From Anodontia alba (Eukaryota > Mollusca > Bivalvia > Lucinida > Lucinidae), in assembly GCA_964016985.1 (NCBI GenBank), contig OZ024830.1, positions 58,574,104 to 58,638,103 on the forward strand: 64,000 nucleotides of DNA, written 5' to 3'. This document shows, in pieces, positions 22,956 to 35,793 of the stretch. Position numbers and translations under genes: made by a program. Below the pieces are notes generated by a model, which searched no databases, had not been told where the DNA came from, and saw only the letters and a program-made list of their open reading frames with translations. How positions within the stretch are numbered: position 1 is the stretch's first letter; each line of letters begins with the position of its first letter.

Positions 22956-24139
22956 GTGCAAAGCTACGAAAAAGGCGGGGTTAACATTGTTGATATCAGT
23001 GCCCAGCTGCAAACGTTTCGAATTAAATGGGTTAATAGGCTCATATCGAATACCGATATGAATTGGAAAATAATTCCAAAATTTCACTTCGATAAATATG
23101 GCAAAAATTTCTCTTTATTTAAGATGAACTTCGGAGATGTTAAAAATTTGAAAGAGATAAAACTCCCTGTTTTTTATAAAAATATCATTGAATCCTGGGT
23201 AATAGCAGGAGGGGTTGTATGGACGAACCGAAATCTTTCGCAGACATTAGGAAACAAATTTTGTGGGGAAACCAGTTTATAAAATGGAACAGAAAATGTT
23301 TATTATATAAAAACTGCATAGATGATAATATTCTTTATATAAATGATATAATCTCACCTGCGGGAGAAATTGACACTGCTTTAATTCTACAAAAGCTTCA
23401 TTCTAAACAAAACTGGATAAGTGAAATATATAAATTAAAACGAGCGATCCCAGAAGCCTGGAAAAATAAGCTAAAAAAACGTACATCAAGTGAAATGGCA
23501 GTGCAAACTAAGACTGACGTCTTCCTTAATGATTATAAAAATAGTACAAAAATTAGCTTTCAAACTGAAAATTTAATTCAAAACAAACAGATCTCTAACT
23601 TTTTACAAAACCGAAATGTTGTTAAGCCAATTGTGGAGAATTTTTGAATAGTTAAATTCAATTTACCACCTTCAGCTGAATACTGGAAATCAGTATACAA
23701 TTCCATAATGGTAGACTTACGTAGCAACAAATTAAAAGAATACAGATTTAAATTAATAAATGCAATTCTTCCATGCAAACAAGTATTGTTTAAATGGCGC
23801 TTAACAGATAACCCACTCTGTGAAGTATGCAAGGTTACAGAGAATTATGATCACCTATTCATCGAATGTCCACTTGTTCAGCAGCTTTGGAATTGCATAG
23901 AAAAAACCCTCAAAAAATGTAAAATTTCGAACTCAGTAAAACAATTGAAATACCTGGTCATTGGATATAAACCAGATCATATGAAATATGCAGACCTTAA
24001 TCATTTTCTGTCAACCGTAGGTTTTTCAATTTACAAAGGGTACTGTCTGAGTGCAAACAGAAAAAAATATCTTGATCTCGTGTACTTAACAAAGCAGAAT
24101 TTCTTAAAACAGCTGAAAATGCAAAATCGCTCAAACTAA
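22956..24139 (+). pseudogene. LINE ORF2 C-terminal fragment, copy 1
   Basis: The fragment starts with GGVNIVDISAQLQTFRIKWV, resembling the segment after the reverse transcriptase in L1/Tx1-type ORF2 proteins. It ends with a zinc-knuckle-like motif, CEVCKVTENYDHLFIEC, giving Cys-x2-Cys-x7-His-x4-Cys (residues 38, 41, 49 and 54 counted from the methionine at 23708), as in the zf-RVT region. The frame is broken twice. A base lost from a G run near 23210 shifts the frame between the first and second parts. A TGA at 23645-23647 separates the second and third parts, which share one frame. The same TGA is in all three copies, so the element was already defective when this locus was amplified. Reverse transcriptase and endonuclease domains are absent. 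Confidence 0.88.
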
Positions 24140-24722
24140 AATAAAGCGAAGTATTTTCTACTTTTGTGAAATATTTTGTGCACGGTAAACAATAACGACT
24201 ATACAAAAAAAAAAACAACAAAAAAACGTATAAACATTACCGACGCAATACTACCTCATTATACAGTGGATTTATCCCTACCTGTTAGTCTTTGCTAAAA
24301 GCAAAGCGTACTGTTAAAAGGGATTAGGGGGACCGTAATACACAGACTCTCTGCACTTTGTCTTGCATTTCGTTACTTTCGCGTAAGGCATATCAATCGG
24401 GAGTGTGTGTTTAGAAATACTTGACACATGAAAAAAAAAAAAAAACTAAAAAAAAAAATAATAATAAATTAAACCATGTACATAAAACATTACCTTAGAA
24501 GTGAAGATAATCCGAAAATAATCATGGCAATACAAAGGCTCGTGCATCGCCACACACATACATACACAAAATGTGTCAGTAAGGCATCCCCCGTGATAAA
24601 CCAGCAGTGAGTGAATCAATTATTTTGTTGAATAAAATTCCTTATTTTAAAATAGACTGTACTGTGGTCAACAAATTACTATACAGACAAAAGTCCCTCT
24701 TGTGCATATATGTTTGAACACT

Positions 24723-24724
<2 letters not shown>

Positions 24725-24767
<43 letters not shown>
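24725..24767. repeat. (AG)n microsatellite in LINE copy 1
   Basis: About 21 AG dinucleotides within the LINE 3' region, present in all three copies at different lengths. Confidence 0.97.
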
Positions 24768-24769
<2 letters not shown>

Positions 24770-25120
24770 CGGACCATAGTGCATGTATAGTAAGCGTGTA
24801 GTATATGGTAATATTATATTAGCTTACAAGTACTAACCTTCATCACCATCTGGGCGAATTCAGCAGACGACAATTTTTAAGATCTCTTCTTGGTTTATCG
24901 GAAGAGCTGGATTTGGGGTTTCGTGCTGGTTGTCTCCATTTGAGATTTTTAGCATGAAAAGCCAATTCCGGTGTCATGGAAGAGACAAGTTGTATGTCTC
25001 GAAATGTCTTTGGCTGAAAAATATTGCCCGGGGTGATGAACGTTATCGCAAAAAAAAAAAAAAAAATAAAAAAATAAAAAAGACGACAAATTTGAAAAAA
25101 AAAAAATATATATATATAAC

Positions 25121-25150
<30 letters not shown>

Positions 25151-25151
<1 letters not shown>

Positions 25152-27127
25152 GATTGTAAGGTAAAACTTTTAATAGGTCATTTTTCATTATTTTTACATT
25201 AATTCTGTAAGGTTGCAAGGTAATATCTAGTTTTGAATAGGATATTTTTCATCATTAAATATCACTTTAATGGTATGTTTGAAAAGGGAAAATATCATGT
25301 TTGCTTAGGAAGCTCTCAGATTATGACAAGTTATACTCATCTGGGCCATCATTGGTGGCATCCTTTTAACATTTTGCTGTGGAACTTGTGATGTGTTTTC
25401 TTTGGTTGGGATAATCAGGCATGATATATACATTATTTAAATGTTAGAGAGTATAAAAGATTGCAAGGCAATATCAATTTTAAACAGGCTTCTTTTCATT
25501 GTTAAACATTATTTTCAAAATGTTGTAAGGTAATACTAGCTTTGTATAGGATGCTTTTCACTTTTAAATATTACTTGTAAGGTACTTTTGAAAAAAAATA
25601 AAGATCACGCAGGCTTTGGTAACTCTCTGACCACAGGTCAAAATAATTTTTGGTCATATCCTGTTAAGACACTTCACATCCACTAGGGCAAGTATTATTT
25701 ACAAACCGACAGTGTTGGTACAGGTGAGTCTTCTGAATCAGATGTTATGTTTATCTGGGCCTTCAGTGTTGGCTACCAGTTAACATTGTGTTGTGGAACT
25801 TGTGATATGTCCACTTTGGTTGGGATGACCATTCATAATATATAAATCATTTCAATATTAAATGATATACGTTGTAAAGTAAAATAGTAAATGGGTTGTT
25901 TTTCCAGATTTTTTACAATACTTATGTAAGGTTGCAAGGAAAGATAATACCTAGTTTTGAATAGGATGCTTTCCATCCTAAAATATCACTTTGAAGGTAT
26001 TTTTGAAAAGGGAAAATGTTATGTTTTCTTAGGAAACTCTCAGACCTCAGGTCTAAAGAACATTTGGTCATATCCTGTTAAGACACTTCACATCCACTTA
26101 GGCAAGTAGTATTTAATGACCAACAGTGGTGGTACTGATGAGCCTTCTGAATCAGGTTGTGTTTATCATGGCCTTTACTATTGGCATCCAGTTAAGATTT
26201 TGCTGTGGAACTTGTGATGTGTCCAGTTTGGTTGGGATGACTATGCATATTATATAAGTCATTTCAATGTTAGAGTTTAAATGTTGCAAGGTAAAATTGT
26301 AAATAGGTTTGTTTTTTTTTTTTTTTATTATTATTATTTTTTAAAATACTTTTGTAAGGTTGCAAAGTCATAACTACTTTTGAATAGGATGCTTTACATT
26401 CTCAAATATCGCTTTGAAGGTATTTTTGAAAAGGAAAAATATAATGTCTTCTTACGAAACTCTCAGACCTTAGGTCTAAAGAATTTTTGGTCATATCCTA
26501 TTAAGATACATTATATTCATTGGGGTAAAATTATTTAATGACCAACAGTCATGTTAAGAATGGATTTTCTGAATGACAAGTTATACTTATCTGGGCCATA
26601 CTGTTGGCATCCTTTTAACATTTTGCTGTGGAACTTGTGATGTGTTTACTTTGGTTGGGATGACAATGCATAATATATATACATTATTCAAATGTTACGA
26701 TATAAAAGGTTGCAAGGTAATATTAAGTTTATATAGGCTGCTTTTTATTACTAAACATCAATTTTTTAAGGTTGCAAGACAAAAGTATTTTTGCATGGGA
26801 TGATTTTTCATTGTTAAATTTCACTTTAAAAGTACTTTTTAAAGGAGATAACTTCATGTCTGCATAGGAAACTCTCAAACCTTAGGTCTAAAGAACTTTT
26901 GGTCATATCCTGTTATGACACTTCACATCCACATAGGCAAGTAGTATTTACTGACCAACAGTGGTGGTACAGGTGAGCCTTCTGAATCAGGTTGTGTTTA
27001 TTATGACCTTCACTGTTGGAATCCAGTTAACATTTTGCTGTGGAACTTGTGATGTGTCCACTTTGGTTGGGATGACCTGTCATAATATATACATTAGCAA
27101 AATGTTAGTGTATAAAAGATTGTAAGG
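25151..27127 (+). repeat. One five-monomer HOR unit (A-B-C-D-E) between LINE copies 1 and 2
   Basis: Monomer types appear in order: A (short, lacking the CAGACCTTAGGTCT block), B (GGGATAATCAGGCATGATAT), C (GGATGACCATTCATAATATA), D (GACTATGCATATTATATAAG with a T-run and ATTATTATT tract), E (ATAATATATATACATTATTC). The unit is about 1.98 kb and begins and ends at the LINE target site. Confidence 0.92.
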
Positions 27128-27162
27128 ACAAAAAGCCGGACAAAATAAAGAGAAAACAGTTA

Positions 27163-28610
27163 GTGCAAAGCTACGAAAAAGGCAGGGTTAACATGGTAGA
27201 TATCAATGCCCAGCTGAAAACGTTTCGAATTAAATGGGTTAATAGGCTCATATTGAATACCGATATGAATTGGAAAATAATTCCAAAATTTCACTTCGAT
27301 AAATATGGCAAAAATTTCTCTTTATTTAAGATGAACTTCGGAGATGTTAAAAATTTGAAAGAGATAAAACTCCCTGTTTTTTTATAAAAATATCATTGAA
27401 TCCTGGGTAATTTTTTTTTTTTTTTTTTTTTTTGATTTAGGTTTTACGGCCCTTTCAAGAATATTTCACTTATATCGAGCCGATCGTTCATCGAAGGTGG
27501 GCGAAAACCGGAGAACCCGGAGAAAAACCACCTGACCATCCGTAAGCAGAACTTGGCTTTCCCACATATGACCCGAGCGAGGCTCGAACCACAGCGGTGA
27601 GAAACCTAATGGATTAAGAGTCAACTCTCTTATCCACTAGGCTACGGGGGCCCGTGAATCCTGGGTAATAGCAGGAGGGGGTTGTATGGACGAGCCGAAA
27701 TCTTTCGCAGACATTAGGAAACAAATTTTGTGGGGAAACCAGTTTATAAAATGGAACATAAAATGTTTATTATATAAAAACTGCATAGATGATAATATTC
27801 TTTATATAAATGATATAATCTCACCTACGGGAGAAATTGACACTGCTTTAATTCTACAAAAGCTTCATTCTAAACAAAACTGGATAAGTGAAATATATAA
27901 ATTAAAATGAGCGATCCCAGAAGCCTGGAAAAATAAGCTAAAAAACCGTACATCAAGTGAAACGGCAGTGCAAACTAAGACTGACTTCTTCCTTAATGTT
28001 TATAATAGGTACAAAAATTAGCTTTCAAACTGAAAATTTAATTCAAAACAAACAGATCTCTAACTTTTTACAAAACTGAAATGTTGTTAAGCCAATTATG
28101 GAGAATTTTTGAATAGTTAAATTCAATTTACCACCTTCAGCTGAATACTGGAAATCAGTATACAATTCCATAATGGTAGACTTACGTAGCAACAAATTAA
28201 AAGAATACAGATTTAAATTAATAAATGCAATTCTTCCATGCAAACAAGTATTGTTTAAATGGCACTTAACAGATAACCCACTCTGTGAAGTATGCAAGGT
28301 TACAGAGAATTATGATCACCTATTCATCGAATGTCCACTTGTTCAGCAGCTTTGGAATTGCATAGAAAAAACCCTCAAAAAATGTAAAATTTCGAACTCA
28401 GTAAAACAATTGAAATACCTGGTCATTGGATATAAACCAGATCATATGAAATATGCAGACCTTAATCATTTTCTGTCAACCGTAGGTTTTTCAATTTACA
28501 AAGGGTGTTGTCTGAGTGAAAACAGAAAAAAATATCTTGACCTCGTGTACTTAACAAAAGCAGAATTTCTTAAAACAGCTGAAAATGCAAAATCGCTCAA
28601 ACTAAAATAA
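27163..28610 (+). pseudogene. LINE ORF2 C-terminal fragment, copy 2
   Basis: This is the same ORF2 tail as copy 1, including the zinc-knuckle residues of CEVCKVTENYDHLFIEC in the part starting at 28173. It is broken by a T-run insertion near 27380, the SINE, a TGA at about 27907 and the stop near 28110. The last part reads slightly further than in copy 1 because an A run is one base longer (AACAAAAGCAG against AACAAAGCAG), giving a different C-terminus. Confidence 0.85.
27397..27668 (-). mobile_element. tRNA-derived SINE (V-domain-like) inserted in LINE copy 2
   Basis: The element (27411-27654) lies on the minus strand: a T run at its left edge is the tail. On the minus strand the head carries GTAGCCTAGTGGATAAG (box A-like) and GGTTCGAGCC (box B). 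The body contains TTTCTCCGGGTTCTCCGGTT, which resembles the V domain conserved in vertebrate and bivalve V-SINEs. TGAATCCTGGGTAA flanks both sides (27397-27410 and 27655-27668), and that phrase occurs once at the same place in LINE copies 1 and 3. It is a different family from the SINE at 1530. Confidence 0.92.
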
Positions 28611-29194
28611 AGCGAAGTATTTTCTACTTTTGTGAAATATTTTGTGCACGGTAAACAATAACGACTATACAAAAACAAAACAACAAAAAAAAAACCAAAA
28701 AAAAAAAACGTATAAACATTACCGACGTAATACTACCTCATTATACAGTGGATTTATCCCTACCTGTTAGTCTTTGCTAAAAGCAAAGCGTACTGTTAAA
28801 AGGGATTAGGGGGACCGTAATACACAGACTCTCTGCACTGTGTCTTGCATTTCGTTACTTTCGCGTAAGGCATATCAATCGGGAGTGTGTGTTTAGAAAT
28901 ACTTGACACATGAAAAAAAAAAAAAAATAATAATAATAAATTAAACCATGTACATAAAACATTACCTTAGAAGTGAAGATAATCCGAAAATAATCATGGC
29001 AATACAAAGGCTCGTGCATTGCCACACACATACATACACAAAATGTGTCAGTAAGGCATCCCCCGTGATAAACCAGCAATGAGTGAATCAATTATTTTGT
29101 TGAATGAAATTCCTTATTTTAAAATAGACTGTACTGTGGTCAACAAATTACTATACAGACAAAAGTCCCTCTTGTGCATATACGTTTGAACACT

Positions 29195-29196
<2 letters not shown>

Positions 29197-29240
<44 letters not shown>
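29197..29240. repeat. (AG)n microsatellite in LINE copy 2
   Basis: About 22 AG dinucleotides. The phrase ATTCGG that follows the tract in copy 1 is absent. Confidence 0.97.
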
Positions 29241-29243
<3 letters not shown>

Positions 29244-29583
29244 ATAGTGCATGTATAGTAAGCGTGTAGTATATGGTAATATTATATTAGCTTACAAGTA
29301 CTAACCTTCATCACCATCTGGGCGAATTCAGCAGACGACAGTTTTTAAGATCTCTTCTTGGTTTATCGGAAGAGCTGGATTTGGGGTTTCATGCTGGTTG
29401 TCTCCATTTGAGATTTTAAGTATGAAAAGTCAATTCCAGTGTCATGGAAGAGACAAGTTGTATGTCTCGAAATGTCTTCGGCTGAAAAATATTGCCCGGG
29501 GTGACGAACGTTATCGCAAAAAAAAAAAAAAAAAAAAAGACGACAAATTGGAAAAAAATAATATATAACAATAATTATAAATA

Positions 29584-29624
<41 letters not shown>

Positions 29625-29625
<1 letters not shown>

Positions 29626-32600
29626 GATTGTAAGGTAAAACTTTTAATAGGTCATTTTTCATTATTTTTACATTAATTCTGTAAGGTTGCAAGGTAATAT
29701 CTAGTTTTGAATAGGATGTTTTTCATCATTAAATATCACTTTAATGGTATGTTTGAAAAGGGAAAATATCATGTTTGCTTAGGAAGCTCTCAGATTATGA
29801 CAAGTTATACTCATTTGGGCCATCATTGGTGGCATCCTTTTAACATTTTGCTGTGGAACTTGTGATGTGTTTTCTTTGGTTGGGATAATCAGGCATGATA
29901 TATACATTATTTAAATGTTAGAGAGTATAAAAGATTGCAAGGCAATATCAACTTTAAACAGGCTTCTTTTCATTGTTAAACATTACTTTCAAAATGTTGT
30001 AAGGTAATACTAGCTTTGTATAGGATGTTTTTCACTTTTAAATATTACTTGTAAGGTACTTTTGAAAAAAATAAAGATCACGCAGGCTATGGTAACTCTC
30101 TGACCACAGGTCAAAATAATTTTTGGTCATATCCTGTTAAGACACTTCACATCCACTAGGGCAAGTATTATTTACAAACCGACAGTGTTGGTACAGGTGA
30201 GTCTTCTGAATCAGATGTTATGTTTATCTGGGCCTTCAGTGTTGGCTACCAGTTAACATTTTGCTGTGGAACTTGAGATATGTCCACTTTGGTTGGGATG
30301 ACCATTCATAATATATAAATCATTTCAATATTAAATGATATACGTTGTAAAGTAAAATAGTAAATAGGTTGTTTTTCCAGATTTTTTACAATACTTCTGT
30401 AAGGTTGCAAGGAAAGATAATACCTAGTTTTGAATAGGATGCTTTTCATCCTAAAATATCACTTTGAAGGTATTTTTGAAAAGGGAAAATGTTATGTTTT
30501 CTTAGGAAACTCTCAGACCTAAGGTCTAAAGAACATTTGGTCATATCCTGTTAAGACACTTCACATCCACTTAGGCAAGTAGTATTTAATGACCAACAGT
30601 GGTGGTACAGATGAGCCTTCTGAATCAGGTTGTGTTTATCATGGCCTTTACTGTTGGCATCCAGTTAACATTTTGCTGTGGAACTTGTGATGTGTCCAGT
30701 TTGGTTGGGATGACTATGCATATTATATAAGTCATTTCAGTGTTAGAGTTTAAATGTTGCAAGGTAAAATTGTAAATAGTTTTTTTTTTTATTATTATTT
30801 TTTGAAATACTTTTGTAAGGTTGCAAAGTCATAACTAGTTTTGAATAGGATGCTTTACATTCTCAAATATCGCTTTGAAGGTATTTTTGAAAAGGAAAAA
30901 TATAATGTCTTCTTACGAAACTCTCAGACCTTAGGTCTAAAGAATTTTTGGTCATATCCTATTAAGATACATTATATTCATTGGGGTAAAATTATTTAAT
31001 GATCAACAGTCATGTTAAGAATGAGTTTTCTGAATGACAAGTTATACTTATCTGGGCCATACTGTTGGCATCCTTTTAACATTTTGCTGTGGAACTTGTG
31101 ATGTGTTTACTTTGGTTGGGATGACCATGCATAATATATATACATTATTCAAATGTTACAATATAAAAGGTTGCAAGGTACTATTAAGTTTATATAGGCT
31201 GCTTTTTATTACTAAACATCACTTTTGTAAGGTTGCAAGATTAAAGTAGTTTTGCATGGGATGATTTTTCATTGTTAAATTTCACTTTAAAAGTACTTTT
31301 TAAAGGAGATAACTTCATGTCTGCATAGGAAACTCTCAAACCTTAGGTCTAAAGAACTTTTGGTCATATCCTGTTATGACACTTCACATCCACATAGTCA
31401 AGTAGTATTTACTGACCAACAGTGGTGGTACAGGTGAGCCTTCTGAATCAGGTTGTGTTTATCATGACCTTCACTGTTGGAATCCAGTTAACATTTTGCT
31501 GTGGAACTTGTGATGTGTCCACTTTGGTTGGGATGACCTGGCATATTATATACATTAGCAAAATGTTAGTGTATAAAAGATTGTAAGGTAAAACTTTTAA
31601 TAGGTCATTTTTCATTATTTTTACATTAATTCTGTAAGGTTGCAAGGTAATATCTAGTTTTGAATAGGACGTTTTTCATCATTAATATCACTTTAATGGT
31701 ATGTTTGAAAAGGGAAAATATCATGTTTGCTTAGGAAGCTCTCAGATTATGACAAGTTATACTCATCTGGGCCATCATTGGTGGCATCCTTTTAACATTT
31801 TGCTGTGGAACTTGTGATGTGTTTTCTTTGGTTGGGATAATCAAGCATGATATATACATTATTTAAATATTAGAGAGTATAAAAGATTGCAAGGCAATAT
31901 CAATTTTAAACAGGCTTCTTTTCATTGTTAAACATTACTTTCAAAATGTTGCAAGGTAATACTAGCTTTGTATAGGATGCTTTTCACTTTTAAATATTAC
32001 TTGTAAGGTATTTTTAAAAAAAGTAAAGATCATGCAGGCTATGGTAACTCTCTGACCCACAGGTCAAAATAATTTTTGGTCATATCCTGTTAAGACACTT
32101 CACATCCACTAGGGCAAGTATTATTTACAAACCGACAGTGTTGGTACAGGTGAGTCTTCTGAATCAGATGTTATGTTTATCTGGGCCTTCAGTGTTGGCT
32201 ACCAGTTAATATTTTGCTGTGGAACTTGTGATATGTCCACTTTGGTTGGGATGACCATTCATAATATATAAATCATTTCAATATTAAATGATATACGTTG
32301 TAAAGTAAAATAGTAAATAGGTTGTTTTTCCAGATTTTTTACAATACTTCTGTAAGGTTGCAAGGAAAGATAATACCTAGTTTTGAAAAGGATGCTTTTC
32401 ATCCTAAAATATCACTTTGAAGGTATTTTTGAAAAGGAAAAATGTTATGTTTTCTTAGGAAACTCTCAGACCTTAGGTCTAAAGAACATTTGGTCATATC
32501 CTGTTAAGACACTTCACATCTACTTAGGCAAGTAGTATTTAATGACCAACAGTGGTGGTACAGATGAGCCTTCTGAATCAGGTTGTGTTTATTATGGCCT

Positions 32601-33542
32601 TTACTGTTGGCATCCAGTTAACATTTTGCTGTGGAACTTGTGATGTGTCCACTTTGGTTGGGATGACCATGCATATTATATGTCATTTCAATGTTAGAGT
32701 TTAAATGTTGCAAGGTAAAATTGTAAATAGGTTGTTTTTTTTTTATTATTATTTTTGGAAATACTTCTGTAAGGTTGCAAAGTCATAACTAGTTTTGAAT
32801 AGGATGCTTTTCATTCTCAAATATCGCTTTGAAGGTATTTTTGAAAAGAAAAATATTATGTCTTCTTACGAAACTCTCAGACCTTAGGTCTAAAGAATTT
32901 TTTGATCATATCCTATTAAGATACATTATATTCATTGGGGTAAAATTATTTAATGACCAACAGTCATGTTAAGAATGAGTTTTCTGAATGACAAGTTATA
33001 CTTATCTGGGCCATACTGTTGGCATCCTTTTAACATTTTGCTGTGGAACTTGTGATGTGTTTACTTTGGTTGGGATGACCATGCATAATATATATACATT
33101 ATTGAAATGTTAGGATATAAAAGGTTGCAAGGTAATATTAAGTTTATATAGGCTGCTTTTTATTACTAAACATCACTTTTGTAAGGTTGCAAGGTAAAAG
33201 TAGTTTTGAATGGGATGATTTTTCAGTGTTAAATTCCACTTTAAAAGTACTTTTTAAAGGAGATAACTTCATGTCTGCATAGGAAACTCTCAAACCTTAG
33301 GTCTAAAGAACTTTTGGTCATATCCTGTTATGACACTTCACATCCACATAGGCAAGTAGTATTTACTGACCAACAGTGGTGGTACAGGTGAGCCTTCTGA
33401 ATCAGGTTGTGTTTATCATGGCCTTCACTGTTGGAATCCAGTTAACATTTTGCTGTGGAACTTGTGATGTGTCCACTTTGGTTGGGATGACCTGGCATAA
33501 TATATACATTAGCAAAATGTTAGTGTATAAAAGATTGTAAGG
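29625..33542 (+). repeat. Two five-monomer HOR units between LINE copies 2 and 3
   Basis: A-B-C-D-E repeats twice (about 3.9 kb). The LINE target site is empty near 31583 and filled at 33532-33542. The second unit carries distinctive variants (GATAATCAAGCATG near 31850, CTGACCCACAGG near 32055) that recur 6168 bp to the right. Confidence 0.93.
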
Positions 33543-33577
33543 ACAAAAAGCCGGACAAAATAAAGAGAAAACAGTTA

Positions 33578-34764
33578 GTGCAAAGCTACGAAAAAGGCAG
33601 GGTTAACATGGTAGATATCAATGCCCAGCTGCAAACGTTTCGAATTAAATGGGTTAATAGGCTCATATTGAATACCGATATGAATTGGAAAATAATTCCA
33701 AAATTTCACTTCGATAAATATGGCAAAAATTTCTTTTTATTTAAGATGAACTTCGGAGATGTTAAAAATTTGAAAGAGATAAAACTCCCTGTTTTTTATA
33801 AAAATATCATTGAATCCTGGGTAATAGCAGGAGGGGGTTGTATGGACGAACCGAAATCTTTCGCAGACATTAGGAAACAATTTTGTGGGGAAACCAGTTT
33901 ATAAAATGGAACAGAAAATGTTTATTATATAAAAACTGCATAGATGATAATATTCTTTATATAAATGATATAATCTCACCTACGGGAGAAATTGACACTG
34001 CTTTAATTCTACAAAAGCTTCATTCTAAACAAAACTGGATAAGTGAAATATATAAATTAAAATGAGCGATCCCAGAAGCCTGGAAAAATAAGCTAAAAAA
34101 CCGTACATCAAGTGAAACGGCAGTGCAAACTAAGACTGACTTCTTCCTTAATGTTTATAATAGGTACAAAAATTAGCTTTCAAACTGAAAATTTAATTCA
34201 AAACAAACAGATCTCTAACTTTTTACAAAACTGAAATGTTGTTAAGCCAATTATGGAGAATTTTTGAATAGTTGAATTCAATTTACCACCTTCAGCTGAA
34301 TACTGGAAATCAGTATACAATTCCATAATGGTAGACTTACGTAGCAACAAATTAAAAGAATACAGATTTAAATTAATAAATGCAATTCTTCCATGCAAAC
34401 AAGTATTGTTTAAATGGCACTTAACAGATAACCCACTCTGTGAAGTATGCAAGGTTACAGAGAATTATGATCACCTATTCATCGAATGTCCACTTGTTCA
34501 GCAGCTTTGGAATTGCATAGAAAAAACCCTCAAAAATGTAAAATTTCGAACTCAGTAAAACAATTGAAATACCTGGTCATTGGATATAAACCAGATCATA
34601 TGAAATATGCAGACCTTAATCATTTTCTGTCAACCGTAGGTTTTTCAATTTACAAAGGGTGTTGTCTGAGTGAAAACAGAAAAAAATATCTTGATCTCGT
34701 GTACTTAACAAAAGCAGAATTTCTAAAAACAGCTGAAAATGCAAAATCGCTCAAACTAAAATAA
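33578..34764 (+). pseudogene. LINE ORF2 C-terminal fragment, copy 3
   Basis: ORF2 tail as in copies 1 and 2. The G run near 33835 keeps the first part in frame longer than in copy 1, but one A is missing from an A run near 33880, a TGA follows near 34063 (shared with copy 2), the common TGA lies near 34265, and one A is lost near 34536, after the zinc-knuckle-like CEVC and HLFIEC residues. Non-functional. Confidence 0.85.
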
Positions 34765-35351
34765 AGCGAAGTATTTTCTACTTTTGTGAAATATTTTGTG
34801 CACGGTAAACAATAACGACTATACAAAAACAAAACAACAAAAAAAAAAAAAACAAAAAAAAAACGTATAAACATTACCGACGTAATACTACCTCATTATA
34901 CAGTGGATTTATCCCTACCTGTTAGTCTTTGCTAAAAGCAAAGCGTACTGTTAAAAGGGATTAGGGGGACCGTAATACACAGACTCTCTGCACTGTGTCT
35001 TGCATTTCGTTACTTTCGCGTAAGGCATATCAATCGGGAGTGTGTGTTTAGAAATACTTGACACATGAAAAAAAAAAAAAATAATAATAATAATAAATTA
35101 AACCATGTACATAAAACATTACCTTAGAAGTGAAGATAATCCGAAAATAATCATGGCAATACAAAGGCTCGTGCATTGCCACACACATACATACACAAAA
35201 TGTGTCAGTAAGGCATCCCCCGTGATAAACCAGCAATGAGTGAATCAATTATTTTGTTGAATGAAATTCCTTATTTTAAAATAGACTGTACTGTGGTCAA
35301 CAAATTACTATACAGACAAAAGTCCCTCTTGTGCATATACGTTTGAACACT

Positions 35352-35353
<2 letters not shown>

Positions 35354-35408
<55 letters not shown>
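35354..35408. repeat. (AG)n microsatellite in LINE copy 3
   Basis: An AG run with one GAAAG interruption, the longest of the three. Confidence 0.95.
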
Positions 35409-35761
35409 CCATAGTGCATGTATAGTAAGCGTGTAGTATATGGTAATATTATATTAGCTTACAAGTACTAACCTTCATCACCATCTGGGCGAATTCAGCA
35501 GACGACAATTTTTAAGATCTCTTCTTGGTTTATCGGAAGAGCTGGATTTGGGGTTTCATGCTGGTTGTCTCCATTTGAGATTTTAAGTATGAAAAGTCAA
35601 TTCCAGTGTCATGGAAGAGACAAGTTGTATGTCTCGAAATGTCTTCGGCTGAAAAATATTGCCCGGGGTGACGAACGTTATCGCAAAAAAAAAAAAAAAA
35701 AAAAAAAAGACGACAAATTGGAAAAAAATAATATATATATAACAATAATAATAAATAAATA

Positions 35762-35792
<31 letters not shown>

Positions 35793-35793
<1 letters not shown>

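Larger units (their letters stand above)
22921..25150 (+). mobile_element. 5'-truncated L1/Tx1-like LINE, copy 1 (2230 bp)
   Basis: The copy begins inside ORF2, downstream of the reverse transcriptase core, and runs through a 3' untranslated region of about 1 kb to an A-rich and (TAA)n tail (about 25110-25150). GATTGTAAGG flanks both sides (22911-22920 and 25152-25161), a target duplication from target-primed insertion. Empty sites survive in other HOR units, for example near 31583 and 37745. An (AG)n tract lies at 24725-24767. Confidence 0.92.
27128..29624 (+). mobile_element. L1/Tx1-like LINE, copy 2, interrupted by a SINE
   Basis: It has the same start, end and target duplication (AGATTGTAAGG at 27117-27127 and 29625-29635) as copies 1 and 3. 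A 244 bp SINE and its 14 bp duplication at 27411-27668 are present only here. The tail is an (ATA)n tract at about 29584-29622. The ORF2 fragment is broken by an extra T near 27380, a CGA-to-TGA change near 27907 shared with copy 3, and the common TGA stop. Confidence 0.92.
33543..35792 (+). mobile_element. L1/Tx1-like LINE, copy 3 (2250 bp)
   Basis: It has the same truncation point and target duplication (AGATTGTAAGG at 33532-33542 and 35793-35803). It shares point differences with copy 2 against copy 1 but lacks the SINE. The (AG)n tract is at 35354-35408. Confidence 0.92.

Noticed and set aside
24930..25218. Frames rich in lysine, isoleucine or leucine near the LINE ends
   Set aside because: They are translations of A-rich and (TAA)n tail sequence.
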